64,000 bases of DNA from Ascarosepion bandense (Eukaryota > Mollusca > Cephalopoda > Sepiida > Sepiidae). Within the stretch, counting starts at the first letter, position 1, and each line of letters begins with the position of its first letter. Made by a program: the position numbers and the translations under genes. The notes under the pieces were generated by a model. It saw only the letters and a program-made list of their open reading frames with translations, searched no databases and was not told the DNA's origin. Location: the NCBI GenBank assembly GCA_037127315.1, contig JBBBDQ010001687.1:515001-579000 (forward strand), given 5' to 3'. Positions 53,148 through 63,371 of this stretch are shown here, piece after piece.

Positions 53148-55070
53148 TATATAAAAGGTTTTCAAACATAACTAATTTTCTGGAAATCATTTTTTTTATA
53201 ATCGTCTCACTCCAGGTAAGGTAGAATTCTTTCATCTCGCTTCCGTGTTTCTTATGCCCTACGTTTCTCCTTTTAACGGGCTTTTTCAAATCATCATCAT
53301 TTTAAAATTTAAAGCAAGTTTTATATTTAAATTCTTAGTTTCCTAATTTTATTTCAAAAAACGTAATTGTGAAATTAAAATTTGTAGAGGTACCTAAAAA
53401 ATATGAAAAATAGGAATTTTTTTATTTTCATGGTAGAAGTAAAAAAAAAAAGTTATCAAAGCTGATGGCAAATAAGACCCCCTTCTCTACTCACCCCACC
53501 TCAAATAGTTCCATAAATATCTGCCAAGACATATGTAGTAGATGAGGTACTTCCTGTAGGTTAATGATGATTACTCTGGTGCCGTTAGACTGTGAGGACT
53601 TGAACCTAGTATCAGTCCATATTATTATCCATATTTCACACAGAATGTGACACAAGGTCACAGTTTAAAGAAGGATTTCAGTGAAAAATTACTCTAACCC
53701 ACGTGACATTTCTCCTTTTGATGACGCCTCTGGTACCAGTCAATGAGTAACAGCCTCTCAAAGGATTGGTCCTGCATGAGAAGATGGCTTTCATGGGCTA
53801 ATATTAATTTAAATCGCCCCACCCAGCTGGGTAAGGAAATAGATATTTCTGCATACACTGATGTCATAACAGAATGTGACACAAGGTCAGGGTTTAAGGT
53901 GAGATCTTAGTAGCCATTCAAAAATTGCTTTAACCCCCTCAACTCTTCCTCTTTTGAAGATGCTTCAAGTGCTGGGTTATGCCCTCAGACCCATTCTGAA
54001 GAGGAAGTATTGCCATGTTGGTAGGGACTTCCTTGAAGCTTGAAATAATATCAAATTTCTCTGGTTGGTACCAGGAAATTACAATTCATATTATTATGGC
54101 TTTAAATAAAAACAAGAAAGGATAACCTTCTGAAAGGGTATTTGCAGACTCGGATGGAAATAGACATCTTTTACTCTATTGTCTACTTTTTTTTTTTTTT
54201 TACTCTAGTGTAGGTACCTCTACGAATTCGCTGAAAAAAAAAAACAGCATAGTATGAATAAAAAAGGACCCAAACTAAATAAAAACAAAGTTTCATCGGT
54301 ATAATGTTCATGTTATTATTAAAAGGAGTGATCAAAGTAATTTTTAAACTATTTTTTAATTTTTTTAATTCTTACCAACACGTTTAAAATTTCGGAATAA
54401 AATTTTGTTTTTCTTTCATCTGTGAGTGACGTAATTTTTACAAGGGTTTATTACGGCAAACGTAATATGACGCAAGTGACTTTTTTGCCGGTGAAAAACA
54501 TTAATTTAGAAAATCTTGCATAAATCAAATAAGGGTCAGATTTTGATGAAAATTTCAGGACTTACTCATAAATGACTGAAATCATTTTTGAAATAATTAT
54601 TTTTAGAAATCTTGGTAAAAATATTTTTTACATATGTTACCCCCCCCCCACACACACACACACCCCATCATTTAATTTCCTGAAATGTCGAGAAATTCGC
54701 GAGAGTTCGCCCATATATCTAATATTAATTAAATTCAGGAGTCATTGGGGAATGCTAATCAACTGTCTTTTCTATATTCCCTTTTTTTTTTTTTTCTAAA
54801 TTATCCAGTTTTCAGAAAATCTGCTCCGAATGGTTTAAACAAAAATTCAATAAACTATGCTAGTTTTTTTGTTTTTTTTTTAAATAAACTTTTAATTGGT
54901 TTTATAAACAATATATATTAAGGATATCATAATCTGAAAAGAACAAAAATAATAAATAATTAATTTTTACAAGAACTGTTTTCATTTTTATTATAATAAT
55001 TTATAAAGTTTCAAAAGTTTTTAAAGATTTCTTCCTTGATCTGTTCAGGCTAGGTTGTTAAGTTAATACG
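53148..55070. other. Noncoding, dispersed and locally duplicated repeats
   Basis: 53215-53420 (attctttcatctcgcttccg; aaagcaagttttatatttaa; gtagaggtacctaa) is similar to 58895-59090. aacagaatgtgacacaaggt recurs at about 53641 and 53869, with similar following text (a diverged duplication of about 230 bases). A C-rich/(CA)n patch lies at 54640-54665. No gene recognised. Confidence 0.6.
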
Positions 55071-55085
55071 TGAAGACTATATTTA
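55071..55085 (+). repeat. LINE target site duplication, left
   Basis: tgaagactatattta, identical to 58678-58692. Confidence 0.9.
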
Positions 55086-55094
55086 TATATTTCT

Positions 55095-55690
55095 GGCAGG
55101 GAAAAAGCTCGAACAAACCTCGCCAACACGGTGTGGGCTTTGCAGTTAGGAACAGCCTACTTAATCTGATTGAACCCGGTAATAACGGTTCTGTGCGACT
55201 TCTCACTCTCGGCCTCAACACCACAGCAGCTCCTGTTACCCTCGTCGGTTTCTATGCCCCGACACTCTCTGCCATAAAGGACTTCAAGAACGAGTTCCAC
55301 GACAAAATTGCAGCCACCATCAGCAGCATCCCAAAAGAGGAAGAGTTTGTTCTCCTGGGCGACTTCAATGTCAAAGTGGGTGCTGATCGCGACTCGTGAC
55401 CCTCATGTTTGGTGTCGGCAAGATGAACAGCAATGGCCAGAGATGACTCGAGCTGTGCAAATATAACAACCTGTGCATAACATCTTCTTCAAGACTAAGC
55501 CTCAGCACAAGATCTCTTTGCGACACCAACGCTCAGGGCACTGGCACCAGTTGGATTTAATCGTTGTCAGACAAACGGTCGTTAAGAACGTTCTTCACAC
55601 TTGCTCTTATCCCAACGCGGACTGTGACACAGACCACTTCCTAGTGTGCTGCAAGATCAAGCTCCGGCCAAAGAGGTTACATCATGGCAA
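55095..55690 (+). pseudogene. LINE AP endonuclease part
   Basis: Encodes WQGKSSNKPRQHGVGFAVRN, then VTLVGFYAPTL and EEFVLLGDFNVKVGADRD, ending at a TGA (55397-55399). After frame breaks it continues HWHQLDLIVVRQTVVKN and NADCDTDHFLVCCKIKL, which holds the conserved Asp-His of the apurinic endonuclease-like domain. The first about 60 residues are absent. At least two frame lesions. Confidence 0.85.
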
Positions 55691-55700
55691 GAAACAAGGG

Positions 55701-56197
55701 TTGGTTGGTTGTTTTGTTTTTATGGCAAATCAACCTCGGTGGGGTCATTTATTGCCAACTAAACTTTATTTATTTATTGCTGGAAATACTTTTTCTTTCA
55801 ACAATTTATTGTTGTTTTTATATAAGTTTTGTGTGTTGTAATACTTTTTTCTTTTCGAGTATCAAGATTCATTGGGATTTGTTTTTAAGGGCAGGATCCC
55901 CTAGTCCTACCCTTGTTATTTAACCCATAACTGGAGTGAAGGGACGGATTAATACCTTTCCCAAGGGTACCAGTGCTTAAGTGAATGCAGGGTATTCAAC
56001 TGGAATTCGAACTCGGCTCACCGATTTCTCTTTCCGAGCCGATATCTACTGCACCACAACGCACATCCGTCACTAGACGCTTACAGCACCTGGTATTCCC
56101 AAGCGGTCACCCATCTAAGTACTGACCAGGCTCAACGTTGCTTAACTTCGGTGATCGAGCGAGAACCGGTGTATTCAACGTGATATGGCCGTAAGCC
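55701..56197 (-). mobile_element. Complete 5S-tRNA composite SINE with target duplication
   Basis: Flanked by agaaacaaggg (55690-55700) and agaagcaaggg (56198-56208). Minus-strand order: full 119-base 5S unit (56197-56079), 8-base linker, tRNA-like domain with A-box-like ttgtggtgcagtagatatcg and B-box-like gagttcgaattcc, core with ccagttatgggttaaataac, tail type 1 to 55701. Interrupts the LINE between its endonuclease and reverse transcriptase. Best reference copy in the window. Confidence 0.92.
56079..56197 (-). ncRNA. Full-length 5S rRNA-like SINE head
   Basis: 119 bases. The reverse complement runs gcttacggccatatcacgtt ... ccaggtgctgtaagc and keeps the internal control region (agttaagcaacgttgagcct; cagtacttagatgggtgacc). 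Ends pair. It is a mobile head because it lies within the target duplication, but an RNA polymerase III promoter may be functional. Confidence 0.85.
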
Positions 56198-57640
56198 AGA
56201 AGCAAGGGAATCCTCGCATTAATGTCAAAAAGATTAGACAACTAAACCTTGTGGAGAAGTTTGCTGAGAGTGAACTGAAAACCTCACAAAACGAGGACAC
56301 TGTCACAGAGGAGTGGGCTACTTTACGGGACACCATGTACCGCACTGCCTTGGCCACCTATGGGAGAAAGACCTCGAAGTCACATGACTGGTTCGAGCCA
56401 AAGTCCACCGAGATGACTCCCGTCATTAAAGCCAAGCGCGCCGTTCTAGCGTGGTACAGGCGATCACCCAACAAGAGAAACCTTCAAATCCTTCAGGTTG
56501 CCAGGAGCAAAGCTCAGCAGACTGTCAGACGCTGCGCCAACTGGACAGAGCTCAGTGAAAAAATTCAGATAGCCGCAATCATAGGGAATATAAGAGGAAT
56601 GTATGATGTCATTATTACAGCAATGGGACCAGTGCAGAACAAGACAGCTCTACCACTGGGGTAGTCATCACAGACAAAGTACAACAGATGAAGAGATGAG
56701 TGGAGCATTATTACAACCTCTACTCTCAACAGAATGTTGTGATGACTGCAGCCCTTGATGCTATTGAGTGCCTATTTGTAGTGGAAGAGCTCGACACTGA
56801 TCCGACGATAGAGGAACTCAGCAAGGCCATCGACAACTTAACCACAGGGAAAGCTTCAGGCAGTGATGGAATTCCTCCTGATCTTATCAAGCTCTGCAAG
56901 ACTGTCCTACTGCTTCCTCTGCACGAAGTCCTCTGCCAGTGCTGGAAAGAAAAGTCTATACCACAGGACATGAGTGAGGCTACAATCATCACTCGCTACA
57001 AGAACAAAGGCATCTCTCTACTCTGCGTCGTGGGCAGTCTTTGCTCGGGTGCTCTTGTTCCGTCTGCAGAAACTTGCTGAACATGTTTACCCAGAGTCGC
57101 AGTGCGGCTTTCGATCAGAACGATCAACACTAGACATGATCTTCTCACCCCATCAACTCTAGGAGAAGTGCAGAGAACAGCAGATGTTCCTGTACGTCGC
57201 TTTTATCGATCTGACCAAGGCCTTGACCTCGTTATTAGAGGGCCTCTTCAGAACTGGCTGTCCAGGATTGGCTGCCCACCAAAACTGAAGAGCTTGATTG
57301 AATCCTTCCATTGCAATATGCGGGGTACTGTGCAGCTCAACGGCAACATCTCGTAGCCCTTCAACATGAGCAGCGGCGTCAAACAGGGTTGTGTCCTCGC
57401 TCCGACTCTCTTCGGAATCTTCTTCACGCTACCCTCTGAAGCACGCATTCGGCACATCATGGGAAGATATTTACCTGCCTACGAGATCAGATGGCAGGCT
57501 TTTCAGTCTCAGAGCTCAGACTAAGGTACGAAAAGTCCTTATCAGAGACATGTTGTTTGCTGATGATACAGCATTAGCATCCCACACCCAGCATGAACTT
57601 CAAACACGGATAGATCATTTCTCTCAAGCATGCAGAGACT
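56198..57640 (+). pseudogene. LINE reverse transcriptase part
   Basis: After the SINE, NPRINVKKIRQLNLVEKFAE and TEEWATLRDTMYRTALATYG precede the RT domain. Fingers/palm: DNLTTGKASGSDGIPPDLIK, SIPQDMSEATIITRYKNKG, YPESQCGFRSERSTLDMIF, VAFIDLTKAFDLV, SGVKQGCVLAPTLFGIFF, LFADDTAL with the catalytic FADD. Frame switches at about 56700, 57030, 57150, 57360 and 57440, and stops, so it is dead. The domain order and APE endonuclease fit a non-LTR element, but I do not assign the clade firmly. Confidence 0.88.
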
Positions 57641-57641
57641 T

Positions 57642-57757
57642 TCCTCCAGGATTGGGGGTTGGGTGCAGGGCTAACAACCCTGCCTCGTAAAAAACACTTT
57701 GTTACAGAAACAGTAACAAAAAGTTGCTGCCCTATGCACCATTGGGTGTGATGGATA

Positions 57758-57803
<46 letters not shown>
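57642..57803 (+). mobile_element. Short (ATG)n-tailed insertion with target duplication
   Basis: About 160 bases between two copies of tgcagagacttt (57630-57641 and 57804-57816). It begins cctccaggattgggggttgg and ends with about 15 GAT/ATG units. This looks like a LINE-mobilised SINE-like element with a trinucleotide tail; no tRNA boxes noticed. Confidence 0.75.
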
Positions 57804-57806
<3 letters not shown>

Positions 57807-57816
57807 CAGAGACTTT

Positions 57817-58640
57817 AGGCTAACCATTAGCTAGAAAAAAAACAAGCGTCCTGGGTCAAGATAGCGCAGCACTACCGGTCATCACCATCAGTGACTATGA
57901 ACTGTATGGGGTCCATCAGTTTACCTACCTTGGCGCTACGATCACTGGCAACCTCTCCCTGGACTTAGAGCTCGACAAGAGAATAAGGAAGGCAGCCACA
58001 ACGCTTGCGCGCCTCACTCTAAGGTGACAGTAAAGACAAAGATAGCAATGTACAACGCCTGTGTCATCACTACACTGTTATATGGCAGTGAGACATGGAC
58101 CACGTACGCCAGGTACGTGAGAAGTATCCGATGTATATTGGGAATCTCAAGGCAAGACAAGTTGCCCAACACTGAAGTCCTGTCTCGAGCCGGTCTACCT
58201 ACCATGTTCACACATCTTAAACAGCGCAGACTCCGCTGGCCAGGCCATGTCCACCGCATGCTAGACGGTCGCATTCCAAAAGACCTTCTGTATGGAGAGC
58301 TGGCTTCTGGAAGATGATCCACTGGGCGGCCACAACTGCGGTATCGTGACATTATAAAACGCGATATGAAAGTTGTGGGCATGAACACGGAGTCATTGGA
58401 GAGCGTAACAATCAACTGGTTCAAATGGAGAGGAACCCTGGCCCAACAACTCAAATCAAAGAAGGTGTAACTGACACAAATCACCATGGAGAGGCGGGTT
58501 TGCAGAAAGAAAAATGACAGCTCCGACAGACCAAAAACAAAACATAAATGCATCCTCTGCAACAAAGACTGTCAGTCACGCATAGGCTTCTACAGTCACA
58601 GACGCCGATGCTCCAACCAAGCAGACAGCTAGGATGCTAC
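57817..58640 (+). pseudogene. LINE C-terminal domain with Cys/His finger
   Basis: Continues the RT after the insertion: QFTYLGATITGNLSLDLELD, then VKTKIAMYNACVITTLLYGS, then ISRQDKLPNTEVLSRAGLPT, FTHLKQRRLRWPGHVHRM and RIPKDLLYGELASGR. A TGA and frame shifts follow. The end encodes CILCNKDCQSRIGFYSHRRR then C, a CCHC/CCHH-type finger common at the C-terminus of this LINE type. Confidence 0.87.
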
Positions 58641-58677
58641 CTATGGTCAAACCTGACCGACGGAGGCCTACTACTAC

Positions 58678-58692
58678 TGAAGACTATATTTA
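58678..58692 (+). repeat. LINE target site duplication, right
   Basis: tgaagactatattta, identical to 55071-55085. Confidence 0.9.
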
Positions 58693-59690
58693 CTAATCGA
58701 AAATTGAAAAACTTAATACAAATAATCGCGCCATTCGATTTTTAAAATTATTAAAACATTTTAATTGTGTGCATATGATAACCCGTTTTTTTCGTTTACG
58801 GGTTGCCGTACGTGATATATATTATTAAAAGGCAACGTGTTTCAAAGGTTGCGCTCCTTATAGGAAAAAAAACAAACTAAACAAACATTTTCGGAAGAGT
58901 CCAATTCTTTCATCTCGCCTGCGTGTATCCTATGTTTCTACATTCAACGGGCTTTGCAAATCATCCCTTCAAAATTTAAAGCAAGTTTTATATTTGAATT
59001 CATTTTTTTTTCTCATTTTATTTTTAAAAAAAAGTAATTGTGAAATTCACAATTAGTGGAGGTACCTAAATTTTAAAAATTCAATTTAAATTTAGGTATT
59101 GAAAATAAGTAGATTTAACTACTCTAGTGTAGACTGGACTTATGTCTTCGTTTTTGACACGAGTCTAAAGCCGACATATTTTTACCTTTGGAAGTGTTAC
59201 GTGTTATTTGTAAAAAAAGAAAAAAAATGATTGACCAAAACTCAGAGTTAAAATCACAGACAAATATTTAATTTACGATAAACACAAAATGATATATATA
59301 TATATACAAAATTTATAATTTTTTTGCATTAAAGACAGAAACGTAGAGTTTACTACTGGCAGACGAAGTGTTTCGAAGGGGAAGGAAAGGTCAGTATCTT
59401 AGCCAGTTAACGAAGTAGTTAACATGCTATACGTTTTGGAAACCATGAGGTTCTCTTTCAGGTTTTAGTTGGTCGGCAACTTTATTATAGAGATTCTTTC
59501 GGTTGGATATAAATCTATGAATCAAAGCCGGGGTTGATAATGTCAGCAAATCCTGTTAACAACTAACTACTCTCTTCCCAAAACCTAATTTGCATATTCT
59601 AGAATCTTTTAGAATTCTCCCGATTTTACTGAAACATTCTGGCATCTTCCAAAACGTTTTATTCCTAATTTCTTTATTTTTACGACTACC
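58693..59690. other. Noncoding; repeat shared with 53.2 kb
   Basis: 58895-59090 is a diverged copy of 53215-53420. A short (TA)n lies at 59291. No gene recognised. Confidence 0.55.
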
Positions 59691-59699
59691 TCATGAATT

Positions 59700-59771
59700 A
59701 AAACTTTTTTATAAAAAAATAAAAAATAAAATAAAAAATTAACTTAAGGAGTATATCAATTCAACAAGTGT

Positions 59772-59831
<60 letters not shown>

Positions 59832-60050
59832 GCATGTGTTTTTGCATATATATTTATATATATCTATATATGTATAAATATATATGCATATATATATATA
59901 TATATATTTATAAATATATATGTATGTATGTATATATGTATGTGTGTGTGTGTGTGCGTGTGTATGTATGTACACTTGTTGAATTGATATACTCCTTAAA
60001 TTAAATTTTTTATTTTTTATATTTTTATTTTTTATGTTTTATTAATTTGT
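59700..60050. repeat. Palindrome of about 350 bp with (CA)n/(TA)n/(TG)n interior
   Basis: aaggagtatatcaattcaac then aagtgtac (about 59746-59773) is perfectly inverted at 59970-59997 (gtacacttgttgaattgata then tactcctt). The symmetry continues into the A-rich left flank and T-rich right flank, and the interior (CA)n is opposed by (TG)n. Confidence 0.85.
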
Positions 60051-60640
60051 ATTAATTTTTTATAATTTTGTTATTTTTTTAATTTAAATCTAGTTTTATA
60101 TTTAAATTTAAATTGTATGTCAAAGTTTCCTAAAAAGATTTTTTCTATAACCTTCATCCCATTTAAACCAAAAACCGCCATGATTTATTTTCAACTCGAT
60201 TGTTAACAGTTTCTATGGAAATAGTTTTTTTCTTTTTTCTTTTACTTTTCTTTTTTCTTTTCTTTTCTATTCTTAGCTTACTTCCCTGTCAACCACCACT
60301 TCCCCGCTTTTTACTTTCTCCCTTTTCTTTTTATACTTCCCCCTAACATTTCTTTTGACCAAACAAGGCGAAATTTCAACTTCTAGCTCTCGACTCAGTT
60401 AAGAAGTAGAGGCTTTCATAAAATCTAAAAATAAAAATAGACATAGATTTCTGTCTGCTTTCTTATTAATTCCACCTCTTTAATTTTTCGTGATAATTTT
60501 TTTTTTTTTTTGAACTTACGCCGGTAAAGTATCTTTGTTCATTTTGTCATTTGGTTTTTTGTAATAAAAAAAAAATTGCTGCTGATGATACGAAAAATTT
60601 CTCGTAGAAATTGCCATACAACGAATTTGAACATCGGAAT
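60051..60640. other. No gene recognised
   Basis: T-rich with C-rich patches (60280-60350). Nothing supported. Confidence 0.45.
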
Positions 60641-60653
60641 TTGTTTTATTTTA

Positions 60654-60674
60654 TATATATATATATATATATAT
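60654..60674. repeat. (TA)n microsatellite
   Basis: About ten TA dinucleotides inside the SINE tail. Confidence 0.9.
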
Positions 60675-60675
60675 A

Positions 60676-60960
60676 ACGGAAATTAACGAAGATGGTTATA
60701 AACAACCAACAATTTGAAATGATTTGTTTGAACATTATTTTTGATCGATACTCTGATTTAAGTAGATATTCTGTTTATAATCAAACAGTATTATTCATTT
60801 CTACCGGCCTGATTATTTACGATAAATTTTTTGTTACGAAAATATGTGTCATTCGACAGGATTCGAACCTGCGACCCCTATCCACATAGGAGAAGCCACC
60901 AAGTGACCTGGCGCGTCTTAGACCTCTCGAACTGGTCAATAGGCGAACCTATCTAATTGG
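60676..60960 (-). mobile_element. tRNA-Leu-like SINE, copy 2
   Basis: The minus strand has ccagttcgagaggtctaaga (A-box-like), cgcgccaggtcacttggtgg, then the B-box gcaggttcgaatcctgtcga. A tail with aacagaatatctacttaaat and aattgttggttgtttataac follows, shared with 9050-9236. Confidence 0.7.
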
Positions 60961-60984
60961 TGGAGAAATAAATGAAATAGTGTT

Positions 60985-61194
60985 TTGGCATATAAAGTTT
61001 TTGCTGGTAAAAACCATTTTTACATTGAGAGAATCGTTATTCCTTGTATAAAGTGGCTCCACAAAGAAAAAATTGAATTTGAAATACAATTTTTGTCGTA
61101 TAAAAAAACGCTTTCCGCTTTTGTGGATTCGGGTGCATCAAAAACATTCATTATCGGTAAAAAAAAAAGTGATGCAAAAATATTTTCACATTAA
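60985..61194 (+). pseudogene. Retropepsin-like fragment
   Basis: A 69-codon frame contains FEIQFLSYKKTLSAFVDSGA then SKTFIIG. The FVDSGASKTFI motif matches the active-site loop (D-S/T-G-A) of retrotransposon aspartic proteases. No RT or Gag follows. It lies directly left of the second foldback-like element. Only one domain is visible. Confidence 0.5.
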
Positions 61195-61417
61195 AAAATT
61201 GAAAGTAAAATTTATTACCGATTGTTTAGTAAAAAAAAAATTAAAAATCACCTATTTTCATTCTTAAAAGCAAAGAAAAACTCTTGTTATTGTCAAAGTT
61301 TAATTAAAAATTTCGCTCCAAAATGAAGTAAAGAAGTTCTCTTTGCAGACATTTTTTGCCTTTGTTGATAAAAAATAAAACGTTAAAATAGGAAACAGAT
61401 ATGGAATCTTTGGCGGA

Positions 61418-61884
61418 CCTGAAGCAGACTACCACCACGTTTAATTTCGTTTTTCATTTTTTTTTTTTTTTTCAGCGCAGTTTTATTGATTGTTACTTAA
61501 ACTTTTCCATTATCACAAACAAATTTTGAAAAATTACAATATTTAAACAATTTTTTTTTTTTTTTTGGTGGAGGTCAGTTTCTCATGCAACGTAAAAGTA
61601 AATTGATCCTCTATCTTCAAACCACTAGGGTTGTATGAGAAACTGACCTCTCACCCTAAAATTGTTTAAATATTGAAATTTTTGCAATTTTTTTTTTTTT
61701 TTTTTTTTTTTTTTGTCATTCGTAAAGTTTAAGGTGTAAAAGATACTATTGCACTGAAAAAAGTTCAAAAAATTTGATAATAAACAAATTTACAGGTGGC
61801 GGTAATGCCGTACCGGCGACTGGTTTCAAAATGAAGATCGGTTTACACTGATCCCTCCCAAAAATGTTTAAATATTGAAATTTT

Positions 61885-61916
<32 letters not shown>

Positions 61917-62028
61917 GTCAATCGTAAAGCTAAGGGGGTAATCGATAGGAGTGCGCTGAAAAAAGTAAATTAAAAAAAATGTAAAACAACGAAATTAAAT
62001 GTGATGGGAGTCTGCTTCAGGTCCGACG
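61418..62028. mobile_element. Foldback-like element, copy 2
   Basis: Bounded by inverted ends gcggacctgaagcagact then accacc (61419) and gtctgcttcaggtccg (62008-62026). The left arm (61430-61620) is the reverse complement of the module that occurs twice directly on the right (from 61620 and 61830: ttgtttaaatattgaaattt; caggtggcggtaatgccgta). Long T-runs separate the module parts. No open frame. Confidence 0.65.
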
Positions 62029-62149
62029 AATCTTCTATTAGAAAAAGTCTTGAAAAAATAATTTTTTCCCTTAATTTAGAACTGAGAACTTCTTCTTTGA
62101 ATAATATGTTTTTAAAACGTTATATAAAAAGATAGATTGATTGAACTAT

Positions 62150-62310
62150 CGCCCGGCTCACACTCCATCCACGTCTATTAAACAGGTGAAGAGGCTCATC
62201 CCTTGTTCCCTGTTTAGGACGTGGTTTCCGGCTTTCTCTTTTCCAATCTATTCACTCTTACGTAGCCCCCTGCACACCAGTGGCCTTACCGCTTTGCTTG
62301 GGGTAAAAAA
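62150..62310 (+). mobile_element. CR1-like LINE 3' terminus
   Basis: cttacgtagccccctgcaca ... accgctttgcttggggtaaa matches the last 90 bases of the LINE at 26.7 kb. Confidence 0.75.
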
Positions 62311-62805
62311 AGCTGTTTTTATCTGAATGCGGTTTTATTTCTTAACAAAGGGAGGTAATTCTTCATTCATTGCTTGTTTAATATTTTTAAGTCAAAATAT
62401 ACTGAGATGATGTTAGTAATTCGCCCGTATCAAATAATATCTTGAATAAACTTCCAATAACTGTGGTAAAATTTAAAATCTAATTTTTTTTATTTGTTGG
62501 CAAAAGCAACAACAAACAATTCTTTTTTTAACAGGATTTTTATTAACACAATCATTTAACGGCAAATATGTCAATCGCTTTTTGTTTTAATCTGTGTTCC
62601 CGTATTTTTATTTTTTTATTTTTGCAGAAAATGAAAAAAGGTTAATTAATTCCTTAAAAAAAAATTTCTGAAGTAAAATATATTTTCAATTAACCTTGTT
62701 TACTTTGTTCACACACTGTTGTCCTCATCTTTTGTTGCTATGAGGATAACAGTCCGAACAAATTAAATAATATAAATACTGCCTCATCTCAGAAATATAG
62801 AGAAA
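62311..62805. other. No gene recognised
   Basis: AT-rich; nothing supported. Confidence 0.45.
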
Positions 62806-62808
62806 CAA

Positions 62809-62971
62809 GCAGTATAGCCCGGTGGTGCTCGGGTGTAATTAAAGCTTAAAAACTAATCCATGGTCATGAAGCTCAGACTCTTTGGACGTTGGCACGAAAG
62901 ACTAAGTAAAAAAAGCAATAGTTGTTTCCAGTTTAAAGCGAAACCGTAGACTGAAAGAAAAATGAATGGAT
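62809..62971 (-). mobile_element. Helitron 3' end, copy 4, split by an LTR element
   Basis: The minus strand runs catccattcatttttctttc to cgagcaccaccgggctatac then tgct. The 3' half matches copies 1-3. It is cut at 62971 by the LTR. Confidence 0.75.
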
Positions 62972-63359
62972 GTGTTGTGTTGCTTCGTTTTGGTATAATT
63001 AGAAGATAACACAAACTTGAATTAATGATGTTTATTTTTGGTATAAAACTTTAGGCTTTTACATCAAGTTACAACCTTTAAATTTTGTGTGGATACAGGA
63101 GCAGACTAGCTAAATTCTCTTCACTGTGGGATGCTAATAAACGAGCCTATCCCTTCTGGACTCTAGTGGTCAACTGACTAGCGTCTTCCCCATTTTCAAA
63201 TCTCCTACACAAAACTACTGTCCTTAACTCTTTACTTCTTACTCCTACTCCTACCAAAAGAAACGGTTCCTTATTTTGCCGCCCAATTTTGAATTCTTGG
63301 CGTCAGTGTGTCTACCTTTTTCTATTTTTAGAACATTCGCCATTTTATAAACCATATCA
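62972..63359 (-). mobile_element. Ty3/gypsy 3' LTR, second element
   Basis: 388 bases on the minus strand, TGATATGGTTTATAAAATGG ... GCAACACAACA. Immediately upstream is ctaaagggggaacttc, a convincing polypurine tract, itself downstream of an integrase end. The 5' LTR would lie beyond the window. Confidence 0.8.
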
Positions 63360-63371
63360 GAAGTTCCCCCT

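Larger units (their letters stand above)
55086..58677 (+). mobile_element. 5'-truncated APE-type LINE with two nested insertions
   Basis: Bounded by a perfect 15-bp target duplication. Order: AP endonuclease end, SINE insertion (55701-56197), inter-domain region, reverse transcriptase, small (ATG)n-tailed insertion (57642-57803), C-terminal domain, Cys/His finger, 3' end in cggaggcctactactac. The endonuclease N-terminus is missing, so reverse transcription stopped early. Confidence 0.9.

Noticed and set aside
60841..60960. A genuine tRNA-Leu gene
   Set aside because: A and B boxes are present but the stems are imperfect and the following tail is shared with the copy at 9.05 kb, so it is a SINE.
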